From positions 1,389,001 through 1,453,000 of the forward strand of contig NZ_CP060704.1 of NCBI RefSeq assembly GCF_014353015.1: 64,000 bases of DNA. The letters are read 5' to 3'. A program made the translations under genes and the position numbers. Of this stretch, positions 37,507 to 46,938 are shown one piece after another; within the stretch, counting starts at the first letter, position 1, and every line of letters begins with the position of its first letter. The notes beneath the pieces are model-generated. The model had not been told where the DNA came from. It saw only the letters and a program-made list of their open reading frames with translations, and ran no database searches. Source of the stretch: Chitinimonas koreensis (GTDB lineage Bacteria; Pseudomonadota; Gammaproteobacteria; Burkholderiales; Chitinimonadaceae).

Positions 37507-37773
37507 GTAGGAGCGGCTTCAGCCGCGAATGGCCTCGGTCGGGCGAACACTGTCGCCGATCGGCCATTCGCGGCTGAAGCTGTTCCTGCATGTGCAACAA
37601 GCTTGCGCGGCGCATCCTGGTAGGTCGGGCTTTACGCCCGACAACGCCATTGATCGAGACGGCCGTCGGGCGTAAAGCCCGACCTACGAAGACAGCAAGC
37701 AGCTCGGTAGGTCGGATTTCAGTCCGACAGCGCGCCGATGAAGATCGCTGTCGGGCATAAGGCCCGACCTACA
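37507..37773. repeat. REP/BIME block: three inverted pairs
   Basis: Three head-to-head palindrome pairs in the 355-bp gap 37455-37809, which holds no gene. Pair 1 (37507-37590) is the GTAGGAGCGGCTTCAGCCGC type with its inverted partner. Pair 2 (37620-37687) is GTAGGTCGGGCTTTACGCCC with its inverse. Pair 3 (37707-37773) is the related GTAGGTCGGATTTCAGTCCG with GTCGGGCATAAGGCCCGACC. Such paired palindromes are typical REP elements. Confidence 0.9.
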
Positions 37774-37809
37774 ACCCCATCCACGGCCGTATGCCCCTGA
37801 TTGGCGCGA

Positions 37810-39089
37810 TCAAGCCACCGCCGGCGTCAACGTTGCCGTGCGCCGGTTGATGCGCAGCACCACGATCGCGCTGACCAGGCACAGCCCGCCCGAGATCATC
37901 GTCGCCGCCGTGTAGCTGCCCAGGCTGTTGCGCAACAGGCCCGCGCCGAGCGCGGCGAAGGCGGCGCCCAACTGGTGGCCGGCCACGATCCAGCCGAAGA
38001 TCACCGGCGCCTCGCGGCTGCCGAAGCGGTCGTTGGTCAGCCGCACCGTCGGCGGCACGGTGGCCACCCAGTCGAGACCGTAGAACAGCGCGAACAGCGG
38101 CAGGCCGAAGAAATCGAAGCCGAAGGCATAGGGCAGGTAGATCAGCGCCAGTCCGCGCAGGCCGTAGTACCAGAACAGCAGCACGCGTGCGTTGTAGCGG
38201 TCCGACAACCAGCCCGACAGCGTGGTGCCGGCCAGGTCGAACACGCCCATCGCGGCCAGGATGCCGGCGCCGCGCACCGGCGTGATGCCGTAGTCGCCGC
38301 ACATGGCGATGAAGTGGGTGCCGATGTAGCCGTTGGTGCTGGCGCCGCAGACGAAGAAGCTGAAGAACAGCAGCCAGAAGTCGCGCGACTTGGAAGCGCG
38401 CGCCAGCGCTGAGAAGGCGATGGTGATCGGATTGCCGGTCGGCGGCGCGGCGGCGGGGCATCGTCGGCCTCGCCGTAGGCGCGCAGGCCGACCGCGCCGG
38501 GCCGCTCGGGCAGCAGCCAGGCGACCAGCGGGATGACCACCGCGGCCGCCGCGGCCACCAGCAGCACCACCGGCCGCCAGCCCTGCTGCTCGGTGATCGC
38601 GGCCAGGAGCGGCAGGAACACCAGCTGGCCGGTGGCCGAGCTGGCGGTCAGCAAGCCCATGGCCAGCCCGCGCCGCTCGACGAACCAGCGGTTCACCACC
38701 GAGGCGCCCAGCGTCATCGCGGTGGCGCCGGTGGCGCAGCCGACCACCAGGCCCCAGATCAATTGCAACTGCCAGGTCGACTGCATCCGGCTCGACAGCG
38801 CGACGGCGCCGGCCAGCACCGTCAGCGCGGTCAGCACCGTGCGGCGCAGGCCGAAGCGCAGCATGGCGGCAGCGGCGAACGGGCCCATCAGGCCGAACAG
38901 CGCCAGGTTGATCGACAGCGCCAGCGAGATGGTGGCGCGGCTCCAGCCGAGTTCCTGCTCGAGCGGCACCATCATCACGCTCGGCGTGGCGCGGGTGCCG
39001 GCGGTGACCAGCATCACCAGGAAGGTCACGGCGATGGCGATCCAGCCGTAGTGGAAGCGGCCGCGCGCCCAATTTGCGAGTGCCTGCAT
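37810..39089 (-). pseudogene. MFS transporter, frameshifted
   Basis: A major-facilitator transporter of about 425 residues split by one frameshift. The first half, MQALANWARGRFHYGWIAIA to LLPERPGAVGLRAYGEADDA, has six hydrophobic segments. The second half, from PTGNPITIAFSALARASKSR through SDRYNARVLLFWYYGLRGLA to the end, has the other six. One extra base in the run at 38455-38458 (GGGG on the plus strand) joins them in frame. The layout resembles the oxalate/monocarboxylate-like MFS group. It diverges from a TetR regulator with an operator-like palindrome between. Substrate unknown; the break is probably a sequence error. Confidence 0.82.
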
Positions 39090-39150
39090 GGCGAATGTCC
39101 TCGAGCGGGATTGATGTGACAGGTCGGTAACAACGATTGCGGATGCTATG

Positions 39151-39162
39151 TACCGAGCGGTA
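39151..39162. promoter_or_regulatory. TetR-type operator between MFS and TetR genes
   Basis: TACCGAGCGGTA is a palindrome with five-base arms (TACCG/CGGTA) a few bases before the TetR ATG; a half-site CGGTAACA lies at 39125-39132. This form is common for TetR-family repressors of efflux genes. Confidence 0.6.
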
Positions 39163-39164
39163 AC

Positions 39165-39847
39165 ATGTCAAGCATGGAAACGGATACGGGAAGCAAAAAT
39201 ACGTCGGCGAACGACGTGACGGCGGCCGGCGAGGGGCGGGCCAGGCTGCGCCGCGCAAGTCGACGACGGGCAGCGAGGCCTCGGCGCGCATCCTCGACGC
39301 GGCCGAGCAGCTGTTCTATCGCGAGGGCGCGCGGGCGGTCGGCGTCGACGCGGTGGTCAAGCAGGCCGGCGTCAACAAGATGAGCCTGTACCGCCAGTTC
39401 AATTCGAAGGACGAGCTGCTGCGGCAATACCTGGTCCGGCGCGACGCCAAGTTCTGGGGCTATTTCGAGGGCAGCGTGGCCAGGCACCCCGATGACCCCG
39501 CGGCCGGCCTGGTGCAGTTCTTCGCCGACCTTTCGGTGCGGGCGTCGGCGCTGGACTACCGCGGCTGCCCCTTCGTCAACGTGGCGGTGGAATTCGCCGA
39601 CCCCGAGCACTTCGCCCGTCGCCACGTCGCCGAGGGCAAGCGCCAACTGCTGGCGCGGCTGCACGAGCTGGCGACCGCCGCCGGCGCCGCCGAGCCGACC
39701 GCACTGGCCGAGGCGCTGGCGCTGCTGATCGAGGGGGCCTATGCGGCCAGCCAGACCTACGGGCCGGGCAATACGCTGATGCTGGCCTTGCCCGGCGTGG
39801 CGCGGACGATGGTGGAGCAGGCGGTGGGACGGGAAGTCTTGCGGTGA
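39165..39847 (+). pseudogene. TetR-family transcriptional regulator, frameshifted
   Basis: The TetR body is in one frame from about 39240: ASARILDAAEQLFYREGARA, then VDAVVKQAGVNKMSLYRQFN (the HTH), then a ligand domain ending MVEQAVGREVLR. No start codon exists in that frame upstream of the HTH. The ATG at 39165 (MSSMETDTGSKNTSAND) is in the frame one base ahead. Adding one G to GGGG at 39233-39236 gives GEGAGQAAPRKSTTGSEASA and joins them. The product would have about 227 residues. It diverges from the MFS transporter, which it probably represses. Both partners share the same kind of break, so an assembly error is likely. Confidence 0.8.
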
Positions 39848-39908
39848 TGGGGTGGGAAAGGAGAAGAGGGAAGGGTGGTCCTTCCCCTGCGACGGATTCA
39901 AGCCTTGG

Positions 39909-39990
39909 GTAGGAGAGCCTGTAGAAGTGACTTTGGCCGTGAATGACGGTTGTGGCAGGAACGGCGATTCGCGGCTGAAGCCGCTCCTAC
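39909..39990. repeat. REP element, one arm degenerate
   Basis: The right arm TTCGCGGCTGAAGCCGCTCC (39968-39987) matches the family at 37507 and 55604; the left arm GTAGGAGAGCCTG is decayed. It lies in the 210-bp gap between the TetR and AraC genes, which holds no other gene. Confidence 0.75.
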
Positions 39991-40020
39991 AAAAGCGTCG
40001 ACCGCCGAGCGACGCTTCCC

Positions 40021-40054
40021 TTCACCCTTCACCCTTCACCCTTCACCCTTCACC
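40021..40054. repeat. Heptanucleotide tandem repeat TTCACCC
   Basis: Just under five exact copies of TTCACCC, ending three bases before the stop codon of the minus-strand AraC gene. Short pure repeats like this can change length by slippage. Confidence 0.9.
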
Positions 40055-40057
40055 GAT

Positions 40058-41098
40058 CTAAGCCCGCCGATTCCGCTCGCGATACGCCCCCGGCCCCTCG
40101 CCCTGCCAGCCCTTGAACGCGTGGTGGAAGGCCGCCGGGTCGCGATAACCCAGTAGGTACGCGATCTCGCCGATCGGCAGCGCCGAGCTGTCGAGGTAGT
40201 GGCGCGCCAGCTCGTGGCGCGTGCGGTCGAGCAGGTCCTGGAAGGCCAGGCCGGCCTCGCCCAGGCGGCGCTGCAGCGTGCGCGTCGACAGGTGCAGCGC
40301 GTCGGCCACCTCGGCCAGCCGGGTCGCGCCGCCTTCGCCCAGGCGCGCCAGCAAGAGGCTGCGCACCTGGCCGACGATCTCCGGCTCGCGCCGGTGCCGC
40401 TCGCGCAGCAGCGCTTCGGCATGGTTCTGCAGCAGCGCCAGCAGCCCGTTGTTGGCCTGCGGCACCGGCCAGTCGAGCAGCTCGGCCGGGAACAGCACCC
40501 GGTTGGCCGCACAGCCGTGCCGCACCGGCACGCCGGCCAGTTGGGCCAGTGCGGCGCTGTCGCCGGCGTGGGCGAATTCCAGCTCGAAGCCTTGCAGCGG
40601 CCGGCCGGCCAGCCACTCGGCGCAGGTACGGATGCCGGCGAACACCGACTCGGCCAGCGCCGCCGCGGCCGGGTGGCCGCTCCAGTCGTTGCGCCAGCCA
40701 TAGACCCACAGCTCGCCCTGCCGCGACAGGCTGGAGCGGCCCAGGTCGTGCACCAGCGCCTCGAAGCGCAGCACTTGCTGCAGCGCCTCGCCCAGCGTCG
40801 GGCAGGACAGCAGCAGGATGCCGTTGACGCCATAGGTGGTCGGCTTGGCCGCCTGGCCCAGCCGCCAGCCGAACGCGGGGCCGGCATGCGCCACCGCGCG
40901 ACGCAGCAGGTCGAGGTAGGCGGCGACCGGCACGTCGGCCTCGCCGCCGGTCGGTACGCCGCTGGCGGCCAGCTCGGACGCGGGCAGGCCGGCGGCCAGC
41001 GCGGCCTCGCGCAGCGTGCTGGCGTAGGGCGACACCACGCGCGGATTTGGCGCGATCGCGCAATCGATTGGCAGCATCGCGAAGTGGCTGTTCATCAT
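40058..41098 (-). CDS. AraC-family transcriptional regulator
   Basis: A 346-residue regulator with an N-terminal arabinose-binding-like domain of the OruR/ArgR-like group (GWRLGQAAKPTTYGVNGILL, CPTLGEALQQVLRFEAL) and a C-terminal pair of helix-turn-helix motifs (LAEVADALHLSTRTLQRRLG, then PIGEIAYLLGYRDPAAFHHA and FKGWQGEGPGAYR). It diverges from the flavoprotein-GlpD-kinase operon across a 225-bp spacer and is the probable activator of it. Two start ATGs are adjacent at 41098 and 41095. The inducer is unknown; lipids or glycerol derivatives would fit the neighbours. Confidence 0.92.
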   Translation of the reverse strand: MMNSHFAMLPIDCAIAPNPRVVSPYASTLREAALAAGLPASELAASGVPTGGEADVPVAAYLDLLRRAVAHAGPAFGWRLGQAAKPTTYGVNGILLLSCPTLGEALQQVLRFEALVHDLGRSSLSRQGELWVYGWRNDWSGHPAAAALAESVFAGIRTCAEWLAGRPLQGFELEFAHAGDSAALAQLAGVPVRHGCAANRVLFPAELLDWPVPQANNGLLALLQNHAEALLRERHRREPEIVGQVRSLLLARLGEGGATRLAEVADALHLSTRTLQRRLGEAGLAFQDLLDRTRHELARHYLDSSALPIGEIAYLLGYRDPAAFHHAFKGWQGEGPGAYRERNRRA

Positions 41099-41323
41099 CG
41101 AGCGACTACAGTTTCCCTATTGCAGTGCTGGCCGATACCACCGGCGCGCGTCAGCGCGCTTCCCCGCCGCGGCGGGGCGGAGGGGTGGAATCAAAACAGC
41201 AAAGGACGGGTGAAGATTCCTCGGACGGTGAACGCCCTGCTTGGCCGGGCGCTGGACCGAAGATCCGTTGGCACTTCCCTATCGAATTTAAAGCCGCGAC
41301 GCGCGGCACCGGGAGCATAAGCC

Positions 41324-42975
41324 ATGCGACGCTGGAATGGCTGGGGCGACGACGCCACCAGCATGAGTCTGAACGATGCCGCCCTCGCCATGCTGGGCGA
41401 ACGCCTCGGCCCCGGCCGGCCGCCGCGCGACGTGGGCCAGGCCGAGCTGCTGTCCGCCGTGCCGGCCTCGCGCCTGCCCGAACACCCGCTGATCCGCCGC
41501 GACGCCGCCAGCCGCTTCGGCGCCGCGCTCGGCGAGAGCTACCCCGATTGGCTGCGCAAGCGCTGCGGTCCGCTGCCGCCGGTGCCGGACGGCGTCGCCT
41601 TCCCGAGAGCAGCGAAGACGTGCGCACGCTGCTCGACCTGGCGCAGGCCCACGGCTGGATCGTCATTCCCTTCGCCGGCGGCACCAGCGTGGCCGGCCAT
41701 CTCGACTGCCCCTTGGGCGAGCGGCCGGTGCTGTCGCTCAAGCTCGAGCGCATGAACCGGCTGCTGCATCTCGACAAGACCAGCCGGCTGGCCACCTTCG
41801 GCGCCGGCACGCCGGGCCCGCAACTGGAAGCCCAATTGCAGGCCGAGGGCTACACGCTCGGCCATTTCCCGCAGTCGTTCGAATACTCGACCGTCGGCGG
41901 CTGGGTGGTGACGCGTTCCTCCGGCCAGCAGTCGCTGCGCTACGGCCGCATCGAGCAGCTGTTCGCCGGCGGCCGCATGGAGACGCCGGTCGGCCGGCTC
42001 GACCTGCACACCCTGCCGGCCTCGGCCGCCGGGCCCGATCTGCGCGAGCTGGTGATGGGCTCGGAAGGCCGCTTCGGCGTGCTGACCGAGGCGGTGATGC
42101 GGGTCAGCCCGCTGCCGGGCCACGAGCGCTTCCACGCGCTGTTCTTCCCGAACTGGGATGCCGCCGAGGCCGCCGTGCGCGGCATGGTGCAGGACCGCCT
42201 GCCGCTGTCGATGCTGCGGCTCTCCAACGCCGGCGAGACCGAGACCAACCTGACCCTGGCCGGCCACGCCAATCTGATCGCCTGGCTCGAGCGCTACCTC
42301 GGCTGGCGCGGCTGCGGCGAGGGCAAGTGCATGCTGATGCTGGGCGTGACCGGCACGGCGGGCGACGCCGCCCGCGCGCTGCGCCAGGCGCGCCGGCTGG
42401 CCGGCCGCCACGGCGGCGTGCATATCGGCACCGTGATGGGCGACAAGTGGCGCGCCAACCGCTTCAAGGGCCCCTATCTGCGCAATGCGCTGTGGGAGCG
42501 CGGCTACAGCGCCGACACCATCGAGACGGCGGTCGACTGGCCGCGCGTCAAGCCCTTGATGGAGGCGATGGAGCAGGCCGCGCGCGACGCCTTCGCCGCG
42601 ACCGGCGAGCGCGTGCACGCCTTCACCCACCTGTCGCACCTGTACGGCCAGGGCTGCAGCATCTACTCGACCTTCGTCTGGCCGACCGCCGACGGCGGCT
42701 TCGAGCCGAACATGGAGCGCTGGCGCCGCTACAAGGGCGCGGTGTCGCAGGCCATCGTCCGCCACGGCGGCACCATCAGCCACCAGCACGGCGTCGGCCG
42801 CGACCATGCACCCTTCCTGCTGGCCGAGAAGGGGCCTCTGGGCATGGCCACGCTGGCCGGGCTGTGCCGCCATTTCGACCCCAAGGGCATCATGAATCCC
42901 GGCAAGCTGCTGCAGGACGGCAGCCGCTGGGGCCATGCCTCGCTCGAAGCGAACGCCGCCGATGCGCGCGGCTGA
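41324..42975 (+). pseudogene. FAD-binding oxidase, alkyl-DHAP-synthase-like (frameshifted)
   Basis: About 550 residues in two frames. The start MRRWNGWGDDATSMSLNDAA to PPVPDGVAFP is in one frame, and the main part from ESSEDVRTLLDLAQAHGWIV is one base back. An extra C in CCC at 41602-41604 restores AFPESSEDVRTLL. VIPFAGGTSVAGHLDC and EYSTVGGWVVTRSSGQQSLR with YGRIEQLF are the FAD-binding PCMH domain, close in wording to alkyldihydroxyacetonephosphate synthase. The C-terminal domain has FTHLSHLYGQGCSIYSTFVW and HGGTISHQHGVGRDH, again as in that family. It overlaps the GlpD-like gene by 14 bases. The likely reaction concerns DHAP ethers or a related hydroxyacid; not proven. Confidence 0.82.
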
Positions 42976-44593
42976 CGCCCGCGCCGCCAGGCTGGCCCGG
43001 CTGGCGGCCGAGGACTGGGACATCCTGGTGATCGGCGGCGGCATCAGCGGCGCCGGCGTGCTGCGCGAAGCGGCCCGGCGCAGCTGGAAGGCCGCCCTGG
43101 TCGAGCAGCGCGACTTCGCCTGGGGCACCTCCAGCCGCTCGTCCAAGCTGGTGCATGGCGGCCTGCGCTACCTCAAGGAAGGCCAGCTGCGCACCACGCT
43201 GCACTCGGTGCGCGAGCGGCAGCGGCTCTTGGCCGAGGCGCCCGAGCTGATCGAGCGGCAGAGCTTCCTGTTCGCCGACCGCCGCGGCCGCAAGCCGGGC
43301 CGCTGGCTGTTCCAGCTCGGCCTCGCGATCTACGACCGCATGGCCGGCGAGCGCAGCCACGCCTACCACGACGCAGCCGCCACGCTGCGGCTGGCGCCGG
43401 GGCTGTCGACCGCGGATCTGCGCGGCAGCATGGTCTACCGCGACGCCAAGACCGACGACGCGCGGCTGGTCTGGCGCGTGCTGATGGAGGCCGAGGCCGA
43501 CGGCGGCCTGGCGCTCAACTATGTGGCAGCGCGCGCGCCGGTGCTGGTCGACGGCCGGGTGGCCGGGCTGGAGGTGCAGGACGCCGAGACCGGCATCCGC
43601 TACGACTTGCGCGCGCGCGCCGTGGTCAACGCCACCGGCGTCTGGGCCGACAAGCTGCGCGGCGCGGTCGGCGGCCGGCCGATGCTGCGTCCGCTGCGCG
43701 GCAGCCACCTGGTGCTGCCGGCCTGGCGTCTGCCGGTGGCGCAGGCGATCAGCCTGATGCACCCGCACGACGGCCGGCCGGTGTTCTTCTATCCATGGGA
43801 GGGCGCCACCCTGGTCGGCACCACCGACCTCGACCATCGCGACGGGCTCGAGCGCGAGGCCGCCATCACGCCGGCCGAGGTGGCCTACCTGCTGGCCGCC
43901 GTCAACGACCAGTTCCCCGGCCTCGCCATCGGCCCGGCCGACGTCGCCGCCAGCTATGCCGGCGTGCGGCCGGTGCTCGACGACGGCACCGCCAACCCCT
44001 CGGCCGCCGGCCGCGACCACGTGGTGCTGGACGAGCGGGGCCTGATCAGCGTGACCGGCGGCAAGCTCACCACCTTCCGGCTGATGGCCGAGGACGCGCT
44101 GGCGCTGGCCGCCGGCCGCATCGGCAAGCCGTTCGCGCGCGATGCCGGGCCGGTGTTCCGGCCGGCCGCGGCGCTCGATGCGCGCTTGCCGGCCGCCTTG
44201 CGCCATCGCCTGGCCGCCCGTTACGGTGCGGCTGCCGCCACGGTCCTGGCCGAAGCTGCGCCGGCCGAGTGCGAGCAATTGCCCGGCAGCGACGGCTACT
44301 GGCTGGAGCTGCGCCGTGCCGCGCGAGCCGAGGCGGTGGTCCACCTCGACGACCTGCTGCTGCGCCGCAGCCGCATCGGCATCCTGCTGCCCGAAGGCGG
44401 CCGCGCGCTGCTGCCGCGCGTCCGCGCACTGTGCCAGCCGGTGCTGGGCTGGGACGACGCGCACTGGGATGCCGAGGAGGCGCGCTACCTGGCGCTGATC
44501 GCCAACCATTACAGCCTGCCGCCGCTGGAGGCGATTCCGGATTGGCAGGGGTATCTGGGTGGGGAGGGCGGGGCGCCGGTCAGCACGACGTAG
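42962..44593 (+). CDS. FAD-dependent glycerol-3-phosphate dehydrogenase (GlpD-like)
   Basis: A 543-residue flavoprotein of the GlpD family, oxidising sn-glycerol-3-phosphate to DHAP. The FAD-binding motif is WDILVIGGGISGAGVLREAA; GTSSRSSKLVHGGLRYLKEG is the family signature. VYRDAKTDDARLVWRVLMEA and PVFFYPWEGATLVGTTDLDH are substrate-side blocks, and ISVTGGKLTTFRLMAEDAL the second. The C-terminal domain is present though shorter and less like classical GlpD. The ATG at 42962 lies inside the end of the upstream flavoprotein gene, so the two are translationally coupled. It may be a specialised GlpD for this operon rather than the main one. Confidence 0.9.
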   Translation: MRAADARAARLARLAAEDWDILVIGGGISGAGVLREAARRSWKAALVEQRDFAWGTSSRSSKLVHGGLRYLKEGQLRTTLHSVRERQRLLAEAPELIERQSFLFADRRGRKPGRWLFQLGLAIYDRMAGERSHAYHDAAATLRLAPGLSTADLRGSMVYRDAKTDDARLVWRVLMEAEADGGLALNYVAARAPVLVDGRVAGLEVQDAETGIRYDLRARAVVNATGVWADKLRGAVGGRPMLRPLRGSHLVLPAWRLPVAQAISLMHPHDGRPVFFYPWEGATLVGTTDLDHRDGLEREAAITPAEVAYLLAAVNDQFPGLAIGPADVAASYAGVRPVLDDGTANPSAAGRDHVVLDERGLISVTGGKLTTFRLMAEDALALAAGRIGKPFARDAGPVFRPAAALDARLPAALRHRLAARYGAAAATVLAEAAPAECEQLPGSDGYWLELRRAARAEAVVHLDDLLLRRSRIGILLPEGGRALLPRVRALCQPVLGWDDAHWDAEEARYLALIANHYSLPPLEAIPDWQGYLGGEGGAPVSTT

Positions 44594-44893
44594 GTCGGAA
44601 TTCATTCCGACAGCGCCCTTTCCATCGTCGCTGTCGGGATCGGCCAGCACTACTCATTTCGACTCACCGAGCAGGCGGGTGAGCGCACTGCCGTATCAAG
44701 CCCCTCTCCCCCGGAAGAGGGGTGGGGGTGAGGGCGCAGCGGTTCAGGATGAAATGCCGGTCATTGATTGCTCCTCCGGCGCTCCCTCACCCCAGCCCTC
44801 TCCCGGGGGAGAGGGTGCGGACTGTGCATTTCATTGGGCCGCGAGTCACTGAAGGGGCGTGGCCATTTCTAGTCCCTCTCTCAAAGGGAGAGG
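44590..44893. repeat. Cluster of palindromic repeats between GlpD-like and kinase genes
   Basis: The 379-bp gap holds no gene. It contains a REP-like pair (44590-44640; GTAGGTCGGAATTCATTCCG then CGCTGTCGGGAT), and three CCCTCTCCC-type palindromes: 44701-44722, 44796-44815 (CCCTCTCCC-GG-GGGAGAGGG) and 44871-44893. The last two types recur in many proteobacterial genomes. Confidence 0.8.
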
Positions 44894-44972
44894 AAACGCG
44901 GCTTTCCAGCCATAACTAGACGTCCGCCCCGCCGGTGCGGAACAGAACAAGCAGCACCAAGGACACCCCGCG

Positions 44973-46523
44973 ATGAGCAACGACTACCTGCTGGCCATCG
45001 ACAACGGCACCCAGAGCGTGCGCGCGCTGCTGTTCGACCTGCATGGCCACCTGGTCGACAAGGCCCAGGTCTCGATCGACTACGCCGACAACCAGCCCGG
45101 CTGGGTCGAGAACGACCCCGAAGCGTTCTGGCAGTCGCTGTGCCAGGTCTGCCAGCGGCTGTGGGCCAACACCCCGGTGCCCAAGTCGGCGGTGCGCGGC
45201 GTGGTCATCACCACCCAGCGCGGCACGGTGGTCAACCTCGACCGCGACGGCAATCCGCTGCGCCCCGCCATCCTCTGGCTCGACCAGCGCCGCGCGCGCA
45301 AGCTGCCGCAACTGCCGTGGTGGTGGCGCACCGCCTTCCGCGCCATCGGCATGCGCGACACCGTCGAACATTTCCTGCACGAGGCCGAGGCCAACTGGAT
45401 CGCCCAGGAGCAGCCTGAGATCTGGGACCGCACCCACAAATACCTGCTGCTGTCGGGCTACCTCAACTACCGCTTCACCGGCCGCTACGTCGATTCGACC
45501 GGCAGCCAGGTCGGCTACGTGCCGTTCGACTACAAGCACGGCCGCTGGGCCGCCGGCCACGACTGGAAGTGGCAGGCGCTGCCGATCCGGCCCGACATGC
45601 TGCCCGAGCTGGTGGCGCCGGGCACCGTGATCGGCGAGGTCGGCCGGGAGGTGAGCGAGGCGACCGGTATCCCGATGGGCCTGCCGGTGATCGCCGGCGC
45701 CGCCGACAAGGCCTGCGAAGTGCTCGGCGCCGGCTGCCTGAGCCCCGAGGTGGCCTGTCTGTCGTTCGGCACCGCGGCCACCATCAACACCACCACCCGC
45801 CGCTACGTCGAGGCCACGCCCTTCGTGCCGCCCTACCAGGCCGCCGTGCCGGGCCACTACAACACCGAGGTGCAGATCACCCGCGGCTTCTGGATGGTGA
45901 GCTGGTTCAAGGAGCAGTTCGGCCTGCACGAGCAGCAGGAAGCGGCCGCGCTCGGCGTGAGCCCGGAAAGCCTGTTCGACGCGTTGGTCGAGGCGGTGCC
46001 GCCCGGCGCGCAGGGCCTGATGCTGCAGCCGTTCTGGAACCCCGGCATCAAGGTCCCCGGCCCCGAGGCGCGCGGCGCGGTGATCGGCTTCAGCGACGTG
46101 CACACCCGTGCGCACTTGTACCGCGCGATCTTGGAAGGCCTGGTCTACGCGTTGCGCGAGGCCGGCGAGCGGATCGAGCGGCGCAGCGGCACGGCGATCG
46201 AGACGGTGCGCGTCTCCGGCGGCGGCTCGCAAAGCGACGCGGCGATGCAGATCACGGCCGACATCTTCGGGCGACCGAGCGAGCGGCCGCACCTGTACGA
46301 GACCAGTGGCTTGGGGGCAGCGATCATCGGCTCGGTGGGGCTGGGGCTTCATGGCGACTACCGCGCGGCGCTGGCGGACATGACGCGGGTGGGAAGGCGG
46401 TTCGAGCCGCAGCCCGAGCATGCGGCGCGGTATCGGCGGCTTTATCGGGAGGTGTATTGCGGGATGTATGAGCGCTTGCGGCCGTTGTATCAGTCGCTGC
46501 GGGAGATCGATGCGGCGGGGTGA
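44973..46523 (+). CDS. FGGY-family carbohydrate kinase
   Basis: A 516-residue sugar/polyol kinase. MSNDYLLAIDNGTQSVRALL is the N-terminal phosphate-1 loop, and AILWLDQRRA the conserved substrate region. VIAGAADKACEVLGAGCLSP and LSFGTAATINTTTRRYVEAT are in the second domain, and ETVRVSGGGSQSDAAMQITA is the adenosine motif. The family includes glycerol, xylulose and ribulose kinases; this member lacks a clear match to GlpK. Its place after a flavoprotein and a GlpD-like gene suggests it phosphorylates glycerol, dihydroxyacetone or an alkylglycerol. Repeats separate it from GlpD-like by 379 bases, so it may have its own promoter. Confidence 0.88.
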   Translation: MSNDYLLAIDNGTQSVRALLFDLHGHLVDKAQVSIDYADNQPGWVENDPEAFWQSLCQVCQRLWANTPVPKSAVRGVVITTQRGTVVNLDRDGNPLRPAILWLDQRRARKLPQLPWWWRTAFRAIGMRDTVEHFLHEAEANWIAQEQPEIWDRTHKYLLLSGYLNYRFTGRYVDSTGSQVGYVPFDYKHGRWAAGHDWKWQALPIRPDMLPELVAPGTVIGEVGREVSEATGIPMGLPVIAGAADKACEVLGAGCLSPEVACLSFGTAATINTTTRRYVEATPFVPPYQAAVPGHYNTEVQITRGFWMVSWFKEQFGLHEQQEAAALGVSPESLFDALVEAVPPGAQGLMLQPFWNPGIKVPGPEARGAVIGFSDVHTRAHLYRAILEGLVYALREAGERIERRSGTAIETVRVSGGGSQSDAAMQITADIFGRPSERPHLYETSGLGAAIIGSVGLGLHGDYRAALADMTRVGRRFEPQPEHAARYRRLYREVYCGMYERLRPLYQSLREIDAAG

Positions 46524-46540
46524 GGGTTGCTCGGAAATCC

Positions 46541-46626
46541 GTAGCTTGGGTTGAGCGCAGCGAAGCCCGACATGGATCGACCCGACATGCGCCGAGCTTG
46601 CCGGGTGTCGCTGCTCGGCCCAAGCG
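46541..46626. repeat. REP-like palindrome (GTAGCTTGGGTTGAGCG type)
   Basis: GTAGCTTGGGTTGAGCGCAG followed by inverted GCTGCTCGGCCCAAGC. It belongs to the same loose family as 47352-47423 and 49838-49931. Confidence 0.65.
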
Positions 46627-46650
46627 ACGAACCCGGTGGCCTGCCAAGTT

Positions 46651-46935
46651 TCAATGCACTTCGAGCGTCACCTTGCGCCCGGCACGAGCCGCCAGTGTCA
46701 CCAGCATGTCGAGGCTGAACTTGTCGTGCTTTCCCCGCATCAGGTCGGAGACGCGGGACTGCCCGATATTCAGTGCTTGCGCGGCCTCGACCTGGGTCCA
46801 GCCGCGGCGTTGGATTTCCTCGCGCAGCCGGGCCATCAGCTCGGCCCGCATGGCCAGGATCGCGGATTCCTCGGGCGAGAAACCGAGGTCGGCAAATACA
46901 TTCCCGCTCGATTCGACGATGGGTTCGGGTTCCAT
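46651..46935 (-). CDS. HTH-type antitoxin (HigA/XRE)
   Basis: A 94-residue XRE-family antitoxin: MEPEPIVESSGNVFADLGFS, then ESAILAMRAELMARLREEIQ and RRGWTQVEAAQALNIGQSRV with SDLMRGKHDKFSLDMLVTLA, a classic lambda-repressor-type HTH. The C-terminus AARAGRKVTLEVH is typical of the antitoxins paired with Gp49-like toxins. The ATG at 46935 is four bases after the toxin stop, so the toxin comes first, as in HigBA. It probably neutralises the toxin and binds the dyad at 47284-47301. Confidence 0.9.
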   Translation of the reverse strand: MEPEPIVESSGNVFADLGFSPEESAILAMRAELMARLREEIQRRGWTQVEAAQALNIGQSRVSDLMRGKHDKFSLDMLVTLAARAGRKVTLEVH

Positions 46936-46938
46936 GCT

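Noticed and set aside
37507..37773. CRISPR array
   Set aside because: The repeats are inverted pairs of different families without uniform spacers, and no cas gene is present.
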